Positions 36,111 through 45,602 of a stretch of DNA of 64,000 nt are shown piece after piece. The number at the start of each line of letters is the position of its first letter. Within the stretch, counting starts at the first letter, position 1. The position numbers were made by a program, and so were the translations under genes. The stretch spans positions 186,001 through 250,000 of the forward strand of contig NZ_BPQV01000003.1 in assembly GCF_022179465.1 (NCBI RefSeq), in the 5' to 3' direction. The notes under the pieces are model-generated. The model did no database searches. It was not told the origin of the DNA and was given only the letters and a program-made list of their open reading frames with translations. Source of the stretch: Methylobacterium organophilum. GTDB taxonomy: Bacteria > Pseudomonadota > Alphaproteobacteria > Rhizobiales > Beijerinckiaceae.

Positions 36111-37662
36111 GGGCCTCGGCCCGAAAAACGGATATCCCTTTTCGAAAAATGCCGGTGCGGAACCGACGCAGGGCAGCGCGAGGCTCGCGCCGATCTCCGG
36201 TTCCGAGGCCAGTCGGGAGGCCGCCCTGCCGAATCGCCGGCGCTTTCCCTGGCCCCGCCCGCGCTCGGCGGCGGGCCAGATCGCCCTGCTCGTCGTCGCC
36301 TCGATCCTGGCCGCCCATATCTGCGCCGGCCTCGCCGTCCTGGCTCTGCGCGAGCCCTGGCGGGCGGAAGGTCATCCCGGGGTCGCGGCCACCCGGCTCG
36401 CCACGGTTGCCCGCCTCGTCGATGCCTCCGACCCCGCCGCGCGCGAGGGGGTGCTGACCTCCGCGGCCAAGACGCTGCCCGCCCTGCGGCTCTCCGCCTG
36501 GGATGGGACGCTGCCGGCCACCGGCGGCCCCAAGCAGGATCTCGGCGAGGGACGGGGGATGCTCGACCGCGTGCGCGAGGTCTTCGGCCCGAATCTCGAC
36601 CTGACTCTCCTCGGAACCGGCGCCGGTCCGAATGGCGGCCGGATCCTCCATATCGGCCTCGCCACCCCTTCCGGCGCCCGCCTTCAGGCAGTGCTGCCGG
36701 CCGAACCGCCGCGGCCCTCGCTCCAGGGGCCCCTCGTCCTCACCCTGCTCTTCCTGGGGCTGAGCCTCGCCATGCTCTCCCTCTGGGCGACCCGGGCGCT
36801 CACGGCGCCGCTCGCCCGCCTCGCCCACGCGGCGGAGGCCTTCGGGACCGAGGCGAGCCCGCTGCCCCTGCCGAAGCGCGGGCCGGAGGAGGTGCTGGCC
36901 GTCGCCCGCGCCCTCGACCGGATGCGCGCACGCGTGCATCGCCTGATCGACGATCGCACCCAGATGCTGGCCGCGATCAGCCACGATCTGCGCACGCCGA
37001 TCACGCGGCTGCGGCTGCGGGCCGAGTTCATCGAGGATGAGCACGCCCGGGCTGCGACCCTGCGCGACCTCGACCAGATGAACGGCCTCGTCGAGGCGGC
37101 CCTCTCCTACGTGCGGGACGGCCAGAGCGGGAATGCGGGGCCGATGCCGCTGATCGATCTCGCCTCGATCGTCCAGACCGTCTGCGACGATTTCAGCGAC
37201 GTGGGCGCCGACGTGACGCTGGATCGTGCCCGTCACGTGCTGGTGCGCGGGCGGCCGGAGGAATTGCAGCGGGCGATCACCAACCTCGTGGACAACGCCG
37301 TGAAATATGCCGGCGCGGCCCGCATCGCGATGAGCGCCGGGCCGCACGGCATCGCCGTGGAGGTGAGCGACGAGGGCCCCGGCATCCCGGATGCCGAGCA
37401 CGCGGCGATGCTGCAGCCCTTCGTCCGGGGCGATCGGGCCCGCAATCTCAACGAGGCGAGCGGCTTCGGCCTGGGGCTCTCGATCGTGCTGGCCATCGCC
37501 GAGACGCATGGCGGGCGGCTCGCTCTGCGCAACCGCGAGGGCGGCGGCCTCGTCGCCCGCATCGACCTGCCCGCGGCCACGGGTGGGGAGACGTCACGCC
37601 CGACGGGGTCGGATCCGGTTCCAGCGCGCAGGACGACGCCGCCGGCCGGACTCGAGGCTTAG
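36094..37662 (+). CDS. sensor histidine kinase
   Basis: A 522-residue inner-membrane kinase, partner of the upstream response regulator. Helix 1 is at about 61-85 and helix 2 at about 212-232, flanking a 125-residue periplasmic sensor; a HAMP-like segment follows (LTAPLARLAHAAEAFG). The H-box is SHDLRTPITRLRLRAEF with His297; the N-box ITNLVDNAVKYA, G1 DEGPGIPD and G2 GFGLGLSI are all present. The N-terminal 50 residues are unusually long and polar. The signal is unknown. Confidence 0.93.
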   Translation: MSAGIEGLGPKNGYPFSKNAGAEPTQGSARLAPISGSEASREAALPNRRRFPWPRPRSAAGQIALLVVASILAAHICAGLAVLALREPWRAEGHPGVAATRLATVARLVDASDPAAREGVLTSAAKTLPALRLSAWDGTLPATGGPKQDLGEGRGMLDRVREVFGPNLDLTLLGTGAGPNGGRILHIGLATPSGARLQAVLPAEPPRPSLQGPLVLTLLFLGLSLAMLSLWATRALTAPLARLAHAAEAFGTEASPLPLPKRGPEEVLAVARALDRMRARVHRLIDDRTQMLAAISHDLRTPITRLRLRAEFIEDEHARAATLRDLDQMNGLVEAALSYVRDGQSGNAGPMPLIDLASIVQTVCDDFSDVGADVTLDRARHVLVRGRPEELQRAITNLVDNAVKYAGAARIAMSAGPHGIAVEVSDEGPGIPDAEHAAMLQPFVRGDRARNLNEASGFGLGLSIVLAIAETHGGRLALRNREGGGLVARIDLPAATGGETSRPTGSDPVPARRTTPPAGLEA

Positions 37663-37830
37663 GCCGGATCGATTCGAACCGGAAATTTGACGCGAAAGGT
37701 TTCTCAAGCCGCCTCCGAAACATCTGGAAACACAGGCACCGCCCGGCATCAGGATCCCGTTAAGCATGGCGGCCTCTCCTGAGCGTCGCGATCACGCACC
37801 CTGCGCGTATCGCCGCCACCGGAGCGATCG

Positions 37831-38463
37831 ATGACCGCCATCTCCAGTCTGTTCTCCTCGACGAGCACCCAGGCGACCCGTCCGCCACCCCCGCCGCCCC
37901 AGGGCCAAGGCCAGGGCAGCGACCCGATCGCGGACGAGATCAGCAGCGCGCTGTCCTCGGGCTCGATCAGCTCGACCGATGCCACCGCCCTCACCAGCGC
38001 GCTGGACAGCATCCATTCGAGCCTGTCCGAAGACGATTCCGCGACCTCGACGTCGAACACGGGTTCGAGCAAGGGCGCCGCGCGCCACGACCCGAGCGCG
38101 ATGAAGTCCAAGATCGACGGCCTGATCGCGGACCAGGTCAGCGCCGGGACCCTGACGAGCGATCAGGCGGACACGCTGAAGTCGATGTTCGCGGATGCCG
38201 CCGCCTCGGGTCCGGCCGGCATGCAAGGACCGCCGCCCCCGCCGCCTTCGGACGGCCTGTCCGCCTCCGCGAGCACGGATTCGAGCGACGGATCCTCCAG
38301 CGCCACCGATTCCGCGAGCACGGCGAGCAATGCCAGCGCGCTCCTCGCGGATTTCCTGAAGCAGTTGCAGTCGAATTTGGCGAGCAGCGCCAGCTACGGC
38401 GCCAACGGCAGCTCGAGCACCGCCTACGCCAAATCGAGCCTGGTGCTGGATTTCAACGCCTGA
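37831..38463 (+). CDS. low-complexity Ser/Ala/Asp-rich hypothetical protein
   Basis: A 210-residue protein with no family that I recognise. It has two Pro tracts (RPPPPPP near 17 and GPPPPPPS near 131), two EF-hand-like stretches rich in Ser/Thr/Asp, and two similar helical repeats: EISSALSSGSISSTDATALTSAL (about 36-58) and DGLIADQVSAGTLTSDQADTLKS (about 95-117). It has no Cys and no clear signal peptide, and ends in SSLVLDFNA. The repeated 'short helix-turn-TSDQA-helix' form resembles proteins annotated as EF-hand-like or DUF-type in Methylobacterium; function unknown. It lies 168 nt behind the kinase. Confidence 0.7.
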   Translation: MTAISSLFSSTSTQATRPPPPPPQGQGQGSDPIADEISSALSSGSISSTDATALTSALDSIHSSLSEDDSATSTSNTGSSKGAARHDPSAMKSKIDGLIADQVSAGTLTSDQADTLKSMFADAAASGPAGMQGPPPPPPSDGLSASASTDSSDGSSSATDSASTASNASALLADFLKQLQSNLASSASYGANGSSSTAYAKSSLVLDFNA

Positions 38464-38525
38464 GCGGGCCGGCGCGTCGGAGGGCTTCGCGCCTGCCCCT
38501 CATCCTCGACGATTCCGGAGGACGA

Positions 38526-39182
38526 TCAGAACTCCATGTCGAGTTCCTGAATCTCCTCCGGCTCGCCGGCCGCGGCCTCGGTCCACTCGGTCATCAGGTC
38601 CCAGGCGAGAATCGTGTCCTTGTAGGTGTCCGCCGTGAACGGCAGCCGCACGTCGTAGGTGCGAAAGCGCGTGCAGACGGGCGCGTACATCGCGTCCGCG
38701 AGCGTCGGCTTCGGTCCGAACAGGAACGGGCCGCCGGAGCGCGACAGGCAATCCTCGAAGATCGTGCAGATGCGCTCGATGTCGCCCTTGGCGCCGTTGA
38801 ACACCTTGAAGCCGTGATGGAGCGCCCGCAGGTTCATCGGCAGCGCCGAGCGCAGATTGATGAATCCGCCATGCATCTCGCCCGACACCGAGCGGCACCG
38901 CGCCCGCTCGACCGGCGGCTCCGGCAGAAGCCCCGCCTGGGGATACGACTCGTTGAGATATTCCGCGATCGCGAGGGTGTCCCACACGCTGATCCCGCCA
39001 TGGTCGAGCCGCGGCACGAGGAAGGAGGGCGAGAGCAGCAGCAATTCGGCCCGGATCGAGGCATCGGCCCCCGAGACGACGGCGGTCTCGAAATCGAGGC
39101 CGACCATCCGGCAGATCAGCCAGCCGCGCAGGGACCAGGAGGAGTAGTTCCGGCTCGAAATCGTCAGCGTCGCCTCAGCCAT
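38526..39182 (-). CDS. glutathione S-transferase family protein
   Basis: A 218-residue cytosolic GST. The N-terminal thioredoxin-like domain has SSRNYSSWSLRGWL (about 7-20), with Ser in the catalytic position, a LVPRLDHGG strand and WDTLAIAEYL, the gamma-glutamyl-binding turn. The C-terminal helical domain (about 90-215) contains LADAMYAPVCTRF. GGAGGA lies 8 nt before the ATG at 39182. The substrate is unknown. Confidence 0.88.
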   Translation of the reverse strand: MAEATLTISSRNYSSWSLRGWLICRMVGLDFETAVVSGADASIRAELLLLSPSFLVPRLDHGGISVWDTLAIAEYLNESYPQAGLLPEPPVERARCRSVSGEMHGGFINLRSALPMNLRALHHGFKVFNGAKGDIERICTIFEDCLSRSGGPFLFGPKPTLADAMYAPVCTRFRTYDVRLPFTADTYKDTILAWDLMTEWTEAAAGEPEEIQELDMEF

Positions 39183-39559
39183 GGTCGTTGTCCTCCACCA
39201 TTGTTGCCGAGATGCGATCCAAGACTCGTACCAGCCATCATCCGGCTTCACGCCAGCCGCGCTGTCCACCGAAATCGCCGCACGTCCGGGATCCGAAAAT
39301 CTTCCTCGAAGTTATCGAATCCCCGGTGGGCATGATGCTCGCGTCGGGACAAGGACGAAAGCGGCTTCTCCCGGTGGCCGGTCCGGATGTGGGTGATGCG
39401 CGGATACGACACTCGTTCACATATATACTTTTTGCTGGTTGCGCGCCCTTGCGAGGCGGATGACCCTGCCGCCTCCTCGCAGACCGCCTGCGGGCTGCCG
39501 CGGGAGGGCGCCACCGGTCGTGCATCGGCGGTGTCCCCTCCCGCAGGAGACACCGGTCG
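39183..39559. other. divergent intergenic region GST / phaZ
   Basis: About 375 nt. A TATACT hexamer (39424-39429) in a locally AT-rich spot could be a -10 for phaZ, but no -35 lies at the right distance. Nothing else was recognised. Confidence 0.35.
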
Positions 39560-40774
39560 ATGATGTACGAAGCCTTCGACGTTCAGAGCGACATCGCGCG
39601 CCAGACCCGGGCCTGGGGCCGCGTGATCCGCGATGCGACCGCGCCGTTCGCCGATTCGCCCTTCGGCGGCCCGGCGAAATGGTGGTCGGCCGGTGCGCGC
39701 ATGATGATGCGGGCGGGCCTCACCTTCACCCGACCCTCCTACGGCATCAGCCGGGTGACGGTCGGCAACCGCGAGGTGCCCGTTCTCGAGGAGCCGGTGG
39801 TCGCCACGCCCTTCGGGACGCTGCTGCGCTTCCGCAAGGACGTCGAGACCGAGCAGCCGAAGGTGCTGGTGCTCGCCCCCCTGTCGGGCCACTTCGCGAC
39901 GCTGCTGCGGGGCACGATCCGCACCCTGCTGCCCGATCACGACGTCTACATCACCGACTGGCACAATGCCCGCGACGTCCCGGTCTCCGAGGGCCGCTTC
40001 GGCTTCGACGACTATGTCGATCACGTCGTGCGGTTCGTCGAGACCATGGGCGAGGGCACGCATCTCCTGGCGGTCTGCCAGCCCGCGGTGCAGGCGCTCG
40101 CCGCGACCGCGGTGATGGCCCAGTCGAAAAACCGGACGCAGCCGCGCAGCATGACGCTGATGGCCGGCCCGGTGGATTGCCGCGTCAGCCCGACCAGCGT
40201 GAACGAGCTCGCCACCTCGAAGCCGATCGAGTGGTTCGAGCAGAACCTGATCGCCACCGTGCCCGCCCGCCACAAGGGCGCCGGCCGCAAGGTCTATCCG
40301 GGCTTCATGCAGGTTTCGGCCTTCGTCGCGATGAACGCCAAGCGCCACAGCCAGGCCCATAGCGACCTGTTCTGGCACTACATGAACGACGAGGCCGAGA
40401 AGGCGACCGCGCTGGAGACCTTCTACGACGAGTATTTCGCCGTGCTCGACCTCACGGCGGAATTCTACCTCGAGACCGTCTCGAAGGTGTTCCAGACCTA
40501 CGACCTCGCCCGCAACGCGCTGACCTATCGCGGCACGCCGATCGACATGGGCGCGATCCGCCGCACGGCGCTGATGACGGTGGAGGGCGAGCGGGACGAC
40601 ATCTGCTCCGTCGGCCAGACCATGGCCGCCCACGATCTGTGCACGGGGCTCGCGCCGCACATGAAGAGCCATCATCTCCAGGCGGGCGTCGGCCATTACG
40701 GCGTCTTCTCCGGCCGCAAGTGGGAGGGCCAGACCTACCCGCTCGTGCGCAACTTCATCCAATCCCACGCCTAA
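39560..40774 (+). CDS. phaZ: intracellular polyhydroxybutyrate depolymerase
   Basis: Cytoplasmic PHB-granule depolymerase of 404 residues that releases 3-hydroxybutyrate oligomers from native granules. Evidence is the alpha/beta-hydrolase core: the lipase-box-like VCQPAVQAL (171-179), where Cys173 replaces the usual Ser, as known for this family; [11 protein letters not shown]; and the C-terminal His in [13 protein letters not shown]. The N-terminus [11 protein letters not shown] is conserved. It suggests that this strain stores PHB. Confidence 0.92.
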   Translation: MMYEAFDVQSDIARQTRAWGRVIRDATAPFADSPFGGPAKWWSAGARMMMRAGLTFTRPSYGISRVTVGNREVPVLEEPVVATPFGTLLRFRKDVETEQPKVLVLAPLSGHFATLLRGTIRTLLPDHDVYITDWHNARDVPVSEGRFGFDDYVDHVVRFVETMGEGTHLLAVCQPAVQALAATAVMAQSKNRTQPRSMTLMAGPVDCRVSPTSVNELATSKPIEWFEQNLIATVPARHKGAGRKVYPGFMQVSAFVAMNAKRHSQAHSDLFWHYMNDEAEKATALETFYDEYFAVLDLTAEFYLETVSKVFQTYDLARNALTYRGTPIDMGAIRRTALMTVEGERDDICSVGQTMAAHDLCTGLAPHMKSHHLQAGVGHYGVFSGRKWEGQTYPLVRNFIQSHA

Positions 40775-40779
40775 CGGTT

Positions 40780-40822
40780 TCACGCCGACTTCCAACGGCG
40801 TCGCCGTTGGTGTATGGCGTGA
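40780..40822. other. composite hairpin downstream of phaZ
   Basis: An outer 7-bp stem (TCACGCC / GGCGTGA) encloses an inner 7-bp stem (CCAACGG / CCGTTGG). It begins 6 nt after the phaZ stop. Without a T-run it is more likely an mRNA-stabilising structure than a terminator. Confidence 0.5.
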
Positions 40823-40862
40823 GGTCAGGTGCAAGCTTTCGCGCCGATTCGGACACACGACG

Positions 40863-40907
40863 CGCCCCTCCTGGGCCGATCCCGGGACAGGGGCGTTTGT
40901 CGGTTTT
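40863..40907 (+). terminator. intrinsic terminator between phaZ and rpsU
   Basis: A stem (CGCCCCT / AGGGGCG, with an inner CCTGGG / CCCGGG part) is followed by TTT and, after five bases, TTTTT. It separates the phaZ transcript from rpsU. Confidence 0.7.
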
Positions 40908-40970
40908 TCCCTTGAGGGGGTCCGGATCGGGCGCGGTCCGGTAAAGACGTATTCCAGAGGATCAAGTCCG

Positions 40971-41279
40971 TTGCAGGTACTCGTTCGCGACAACAACGTC
41001 GATCAGGCGCTCCGCGTCCTCAAGAAGAAGATGCAGCGCGAGGGCATTTTCCGCGAGATGAAGCAGCGGAAGGCCTATGAGAAGCCGTCCGTGCGCAAGG
41101 CTCGCGAGAAGGCCGAGGCCGTGCGCCGTGCCCGCAAGCAGGCCCGCAAGACCGCCATCCGCGAGGGCCTGATCGCGGCCCCGAAGCCGAAGCCCCGTAC
41201 CGGCGCCCCGCGCCGCCCCGGCTTCGGCCAGCAGCAGAGCCCGGCTCCGGCCGCCGCGGCTCCCGCCGTGGCCTCCTGA
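40971..41279 (+). CDS. rpsU: 30S ribosomal protein S21
   Basis: Small basic protein near the anti-Shine-Dalgarno end of 16S rRNA. The core [20 protein letters not shown] (3-22) and [20 protein letters not shown] (28-47) is typical. It starts with TTG, after AGAGGA. The C-terminus (about 70-102) adds a Pro/Ala/Lys-rich tail not found in E. coli S21, as in other Alphaproteobacteria. Confidence 0.95.
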   Translation: MQVLVRDNNVDQALRVLKKKMQREGIFREMKQRKAYEKPSVRKAREKAEAVRRARKQARKTAIREGLIAAPKPKPRTGAPRRPGFGQQQSPAPAAAAPAVAS

Positions 41280-41302
41280 GGCCCTTCGCGCCGAAAACGA
41301 TG

Positions 41303-41327
41303 AAGGCCGCTGCGAAGCGGCCTTTGC
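41303..41327 (+). terminator. terminator 1 after rpsU
   Basis: A 9-bp stem AAGGCCGCT / AGCGGCCTT with a GCGA tetraloop, ending in TTT. It lies 23 nt past the rpsU stop. Confidence 0.75.
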
Positions 41328-41348
41328 ATCGGACGAGCGAGACGATCT

Positions 41349-41381
41349 GGCCCGGCTGTCCCCCGACAGCGCGGGCCTTTT
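41349..41381 (+). terminator. terminator 2 after rpsU
   Basis: A stem GGCCCG-G-CTGTC / GACAG-CG-CGGGCC with a CCCC loop, followed by TTTT. It may serve both the rpsU transcript and the convergent receiver gene ending at 41391. Confidence 0.7.
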
Positions 41382-41390
41382 CCGTTTGTG

Positions 41391-41780
41391 TCAGGCGTGC
41401 GGCTCCAGGGCGGCGCGCTCGGCCTGGACGAGGACGGCCAGCGGCACCCAGGGCTTGCGCAGGAACACCGCGTGAGACGGCAATTCCGACGCGCGGTCCG
41501 TCTCGCGCTTGGAGGTCACGACCAGACGGACCTCCGGCCAGCGCGCATCCACCGTGCGGGCGAGCGCCACGCCATCCATCGCGCCGGCCAAAGCCGTGTC
41601 GGCGAGCACCATCGCCACATCCACGTCGGGCCGCTCCAGCACGGAGAGGGCCGCCTCTGCGCTCTCGCAGGCGATGACATCGAGATCCGTCTCCTCGATG
41701 AGGACGGAGGCGAGGTTGCGAAGGTCGGCATCCTCCTCGACGACGAGAGCCACGCGATGATCCGGGTTTGCGTGAGCCAT
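41391..41780 (-). CDS. stand-alone response-regulator receiver protein
   Basis: A 129-residue single-domain receiver. The acidic pair lies in VVEEDADL (13-20), the phospho-acceptor is Asp61 in MVLADTALAG, and the conserved Thr/Ser and Lys are in VVTSKRE and FLRKPW. No output domain or adjacent kinase is present, so it probably shuttles phosphate or acts by protein binding. It is transcribed on its own. Confidence 0.85.
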   Translation of the reverse strand: MAHANPDHRVALVVEEDADLRNLASVLIEETDLDVIACESAEAALSVLERPDVDVAMVLADTALAGAMDGVALARTVDARWPEVRLVVTSKRETDRASELPSHAVFLRKPWVPLAVLVQAERAALEPHA

Positions 41781-42100
41781 GGAATCTCCTTCGCTCGTTC
41801 GAATGGGTTTCTCAGGTCCGGCGGAGCGGGACCTGCCTGTACGCGACGCGGGAGGGGGGACACCGCGGACAACGTGCGGCGCTCACCGACAACCGGCGGC
41901 CATGCCTTCGGGTTCAGCCCAAATCAGGAGGTTATGCTTCCAGGCGCCACGGCGCATTAAGAACCTGTTCACCATCTTGGCATGAATGTTAGCCTCCGCA
42001 AACGAATCTCGGCCTTCCGGACCGAGGCTTGCATGGGGAGCCGTTCAGGCGGCGGCTCGGGCACGCTCCCGAGCGAGACACGGAGGTTCAGAGGTCCGCG
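41781..42100. other. divergent intergenic region receiver / amidotransferase
   Basis: About 320 nt. TTGGCA (near 41980) is the only -35-like hexamer, without a matching -10. CGGAGGTTCAGAGG before 42101 is the ribosome binding region of the plus-strand gene. No RNA gene seen. Confidence 0.35.
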
Positions 42101-42886
42101 ATGTGCCGTTTCCTGGCCTATCTCGGTGAGCCGGTTTTCCTGAACGAACTCGTCTGCGCGCCGACGCATTCCCTCGTGCACCAGTCCCTGCACGCCACCG
42201 AGGCGAAGACCGAGACCAACGGGGACGGGTTCGGGATCGGCTGGTACGGCGAGCGCCCGGAGCCCGGTCTCTACCGCGACATCTGCCCGGCCTGGTCGGA
42301 CGAGAACCTGGTCAATCTCTGCTCGCAGGTCCGCGCGCGCACCTTCTTCGCCCATGTCCGCGCATCGACGGGCACGGCCACCACCCGGGCGAACTGCCAT
42401 CCCTTCGCCCATGGCCGCCACCTGTTCATGCATAACGGCCAGATCGGCGGCTATCACCGGATCAAGCGGCGGCTGGAGGCGCTGATCCCGGACGAGCTCT
42501 ACGACACCCGCCGCGGCACCACGGATTCGGAAGCGATCTTCCTGCTCGCCCTGGCCGAGGGGCTGACCGAGGATCCGGTCGGCGCCATGCGCCGGACGGT
42601 GACGACCGTGCGCACGCTGACGCAGGAGGCCAAGGTCACGGAGGCCTTCCGCTTCACCGCCGTCCTCACCGACGGCGAGACCCTCACCGCCTATCGCTGG
42701 GCCTGCGACGGACGCCCCCCGAGCCTCTACTACCGCGAGACGCCGCAGGGCCTGACCGTGGTCTCCGAGCCGATCGACGGCTGCCGCGAGGGCTGGAAGA
42801 TCGTGCCCAAGGGCGGCACCCTGCGGGCGCGCCGGGGCGAAGGGGCGTCGATCTCTGCGCCCGACGCAGAGCGGATCGCCGCCTGA
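42101..42886 (+). CDS. class II glutamine amidotransferase (EgtC/YafJ-like)
   Basis: A 261-residue Ntn hydrolase. The N-terminal MCRFLAYLGEP gives the nucleophile Cys2 after Met removal; ETNGDGFGIGWYG (about 39-51), FFAHVRASTGT (about 84-94) and FMHNGQIGGY (about 113-122) form the glutamine pocket. Members hydrolyse gamma-glutamyl amides, e.g. EgtC in ergothioneine synthesis; no egt neighbour is seen, so the substrate is open. The ATG at 42101 follows GGAGG. Confidence 0.88.
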   Translation: MCRFLAYLGEPVFLNELVCAPTHSLVHQSLHATEAKTETNGDGFGIGWYGERPEPGLYRDICPAWSDENLVNLCSQVRARTFFAHVRASTGTATTRANCHPFAHGRHLFMHNGQIGGYHRIKRRLEALIPDELYDTRRGTTDSEAIFLLALAEGLTEDPVGAMRRTVTTVRTLTQEAKVTEAFRFTAVLTDGETLTAYRWACDGRPPSLYYRETPQGLTVVSEPIDGCREGWKIVPKGGTLRARRGEGASISAPDAERIAA

Positions 42887-42960
42887 GGAGGAAACGCTCC
42901 TAACCGGCCCCGAACTGCGCTAGGTCCCGGCGGTCTCATCGCCGTAAGCGGGGCCTGCCC

Positions 42961-44394
42961 ATGTTTCCCGACGTCAAGCTCCACATCGCCGGCCATTGGC
43001 GCGCGGGCGCCGGCGGCGACACCCTCCCGATCCTGAACCCGGCCACGGGCGAGACGCTCGGCCGGCTGGCCTGCGCCACCCGGGCCGATCTCGACGAGGC
43101 GCTGGAAGCCCTCGCCCGCGGCTTCGCCGCCTGGCGGGCCGTCTCGGCCTTCGAGCGCGGCAAGGTGCTCCGGAAGGCCGCCGGGCTGATGCGCGAGCGC
43201 GCCGAGACCATCGCCCGGCTGATGAGCCTGGAACAGGGCAAGCCCCTGGCCGAGGCGCGCATCGAGACCGCGGTGGCGGCCGACATCATGGAGTGGTTCG
43301 CGGAGGAAGGCCGGCGCGCCTATGGCCGGGTGATCCCCGCCCGGGCGGACGGCGTGCTGCAGATCGTGGTGCGCGAGCCGGTCGGCCCCGTCGCCGCCTT
43401 CACGCCCTGGAACTTCCCGATCAACCAGGCGGTGCGCAAGCTTTCCGCGGCCCTCTGCACCGGCTGCCCGGTGATCCTGAAGGGGCCCGAGGACACGCCG
43501 GCGAGCTGCGCCGAGCTGGTGCGCGCCTTCCTCGATGCAGGGGTGCCGGGCGACGCCCTCGCCCTGGTCTTCGGCGAGCCCGCCGAGATCTCCGGCTACC
43601 TGATCCCGCATCCGGTCATCCGGAAGATCACCTTCACGGGCTCCACCGCCGTGGGCAAGCAGCTCGCGGCGCTCGCCGGCCAGCACATGAAGCGGGCCAC
43701 GATGGAGCTCGGCGGCCACGCCCCGGCGATCGTGTTCGACGATGCCGATGTCGAGACCGCCGTGCGGGTGCTCTCGGCCAACAAGTACCGCAATGCCGGG
43801 CAGGTCTGCGTCGCCCCGACCCGCTTTCTCGTCCAGGAGAAGGTCTATGACCGCTTCGTCGACGGCTTCGTGGCCGTCTCGAAGGGGCTGAAGGTCGGCC
43901 CCGGTCTCGAGGAGGTCACGCAGATGGGCCCCCTGATCCATGCCCGCCGGCTCGAAGCGATGGAGGCCCTGGTGGCCGATGCCAACGAGAAGGGCGCCAC
44001 CCTACGCACCGGCGGCAAGCGCATCGGCAACCAGGGTCATTTCTTCGAGCCGACCGTGTTCACGGACGTGCCCCTCGAGGCGCGCCTCATGAACGAGGAG
44101 CCCTTCGGTCCGATCGCCGCGATCCGGCGCTTCAGCCGCGACGAGGAGGCCCTGGAGGAGGCCAACCGCCTGCCCTACGGGCTCGCGGCCTATGCCTATA
44201 CCCGCTCGGCGGAGCGGGCGACGCGGGTGGGCTCGCAGGTCGAGGCGGGCATGGTCTCGATCAACCACCACGGCATCGCCCTGCCCGAGACGCCCTTCGG
44301 CGGTGTCAAGGATTCGGGCTACGGCAGCGAGGGCGGCTCCGAGGCGATCGAGGCCTATCTCACCACGAAGTTCGTCACGCAGGCGAGCTTCTGA
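42961..44394 (+). CDS. gabD: NAD(P)-dependent succinate-semialdehyde dehydrogenase type aldehyde dehydrogenase
   Basis: A 477-residue aldehyde dehydrogenase. [15 protein letters not shown] (about 141-155), [12 protein letters not shown] (about 223-234), MELGGHAP (with the general-base Glu) and [11 protein letters not shown] (with the nucleophile Cys, about 280-290) are the ALDH signatures; overall it is closest to the succinate-semialdehyde dehydrogenase branch. Other C4-C5 semialdehydes cannot be excluded. Single gene, 74 nt behind the amidotransferase. Confidence 0.88.
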   Translation: MFPDVKLHIAGHWRAGAGGDTLPILNPATGETLGRLACATRADLDEALEALARGFAAWRAVSAFERGKVLRKAAGLMRERAETIARLMSLEQGKPLAEARIETAVAADIMEWFAEEGRRAYGRVIPARADGVLQIVVREPVGPVAAFTPWNFPINQAVRKLSAALCTGCPVILKGPEDTPASCAELVRAFLDAGVPGDALALVFGEPAEISGYLIPHPVIRKITFTGSTAVGKQLAALAGQHMKRATMELGGHAPAIVFDDADVETAVRVLSANKYRNAGQVCVAPTRFLVQEKVYDRFVDGFVAVSKGLKVGPGLEEVTQMGPLIHARRLEAMEALVADANEKGATLRTGGKRIGNQGHFFEPTVFTDVPLEARLMNEEPFGPIAAIRRFSRDEEALEEANRLPYGLAAYAYTRSAERATRVGSQVEAGMVSINHHGIALPETPFGGVKDSGYGSEGGSEAIEAYLTTKFVTQASF

Positions 44395-44415
44395 GGGCGC
44401 AAACAGGAAGCGCCT

Positions 44416-44435
44416 CCCGGCGCCCCGGCGCCGGG
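44416..44435. terminator. hairpin between gabD and the VWA gene
   Basis: A perfect 9-bp palindromic stem CCCGGCGCC / GGCGCCGGG lies in the 47-nt space between two convergent genes. No T-run; it probably acts in both directions with limited efficiency. Confidence 0.5.
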
Positions 44436-44441
44436 CGTTCG

Positions 44442-45602
44442 CTATCGCGTCTCGGCGGCCGGCACGGCGGCGATGCCGGCCTGGGCCGCCCAGGCGCCGA
44501 GATCCTGCTTGCGGATCGCCGCCGCCATCAGGTCGGAGAACAGGTCCGGCGTGCAGGCGAAGGCGGGCACGCCCAGGGCGACGAGCCGCGCGGCGAGCGC
44601 CCGGTCATAGGCCGGCGCGCCCTCGTCGGAGAGGGCGAGCAGGGCGATCACCTGCACGCCGCTGCCGACCAGACGCTGCGCCCGCGCCAGCAGCCCCGCC
44701 TCGACGCCGCCCTCGTAGAGGTCGGAGATCAGCACCAGCACCGTGTCCTCGGGCCGGGTGATCCGGGATTCGCAGTAGCCCACCGCCCGGTTGATGTCGG
44801 TGCCGCCGCCGAGCTGCACCGAGAACAGCACCTCCACCGGATCGTCCATGGTGTCGGAGAGGTCGACCACCTCCGTGTCGAACACCACGAGCCGGGTCGA
44901 GACCGCGGGCAGTGAGGCCATCACCGCACCGAAGATGCTCGAATAGACCACGGAATTGGCCATCGAGCCCGACTGGTCGATGCACAGGATCACGTCCTTG
45001 AGCGAGCCGCGGCTCTTTCGGCCATGGCCGAGCCGCGTCTCCGGGATGATGGTGCGGTACTCCGCCTGGTAGTGGCGCAGATTCGCCCGGATGGTGCGGT
45101 TCCAGTCGATCTCGGCATGGCGCGGGCGCCGGTTCAGGCTCGCCCGGTCGATCGCGCCGTTCACCGCCTGGCGCAGGGGCTCCTCGAGCTTCTTCATCAG
45201 GGCGTCGACCACCTTGCGCACGACGAGGCGGGCCGTGTCCCTGGTCCGGCCGCCGAGCAGGCCGCGCAGGGAGATCAGCGTCGAGACCAGGGAGACGTCG
45301 GGCACGACCGCCTCCAGCATCTCGGGCTCGCTGAGCATGCGCTTGAGGTCGAGGCGCTCGAAGGCATCGCGCTGCATCACCTGCACGACCGAGGCCGGGA
45401 AGTAGTCGCGGATATCGCCGAGCCAGCGCGGCACCGAGGGCGCGGAGGCGCCGAGCCCTCCCTTGCGGTCGGAATCGTAGAGGGCGCCCATCGCCCGGTC
45501 GAGGCGCAGGTCGTGCTCCGAGAGGGCGCAGCCGGTCCCCTCGGCCGGGCCACCCCCGAGCACGAGGCGCCAGCGGCGCAGGCGTTCGCTCTCGTCGCTC
45601 AT
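44442..45602 (-). CDS. VWA domain protein (YehP-like)
   Basis: A 386-residue protein with a helical N-terminal half (about 1-200) and a von Willebrand A domain. The metal-ion-dependent adhesion site is complete: DQSGSM (209-214), GGTDIN (about 268-273) and ISDLYEGG (about 293-300). VWA proteins paired with MoxR ATPases act as substrate adaptors. It is the last gene of the operon; its start overlaps the end of the DUF5682 gene by 4 nt. In E. coli the corresponding neighbour is yehP. Confidence 0.88.
   Translation of the reverse strand: MSDESERLRRWRLVLGGGPAEGTGCALSEHDLRLDRAMGALYDSDRKGGLGASAPSVPRWLGDIRDYFPASVVQVMQRDAFERLDLKRMLSEPEMLEAVVPDVSLVSTLISLRGLLGGRTRDTARLVVRKVVDALMKKLEEPLRQAVNGAIDRASLNRRPRHAEIDWNRTIRANLRHYQAEYRTIIPETRLGHGRKSRGSLKDVILCIDQSGSMANSVVYSSIFGAVMASLPAVSTRLVVFDTEVVDLSDTMDDPVEVLFSVQLGGGTDINRAVGYCESRITRPEDTVLVLISDLYEGGVEAGLLARAQRLVGSGVQVIALLALSDEGAPAYDRALAARLVALGVPAFACTPDLFSDLMAAAIRKQDLGAWAAQAGIAAVPAAETR

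Noticed and set aside
37671-37700. GGTTCGAATC-like T-arm on the minus strand, suggesting a tRNA
   Set aside because: No acceptor stem, anticodon arm or D arm can be formed around it.
41391-41780. The stand-alone receiver as a degenerate pseudo-receiver
   Set aside because: The phospho-acceptor Asp61 and the conserved Lys are present; only the acidic pair is Glu-Glu, which does not prove loss of function.
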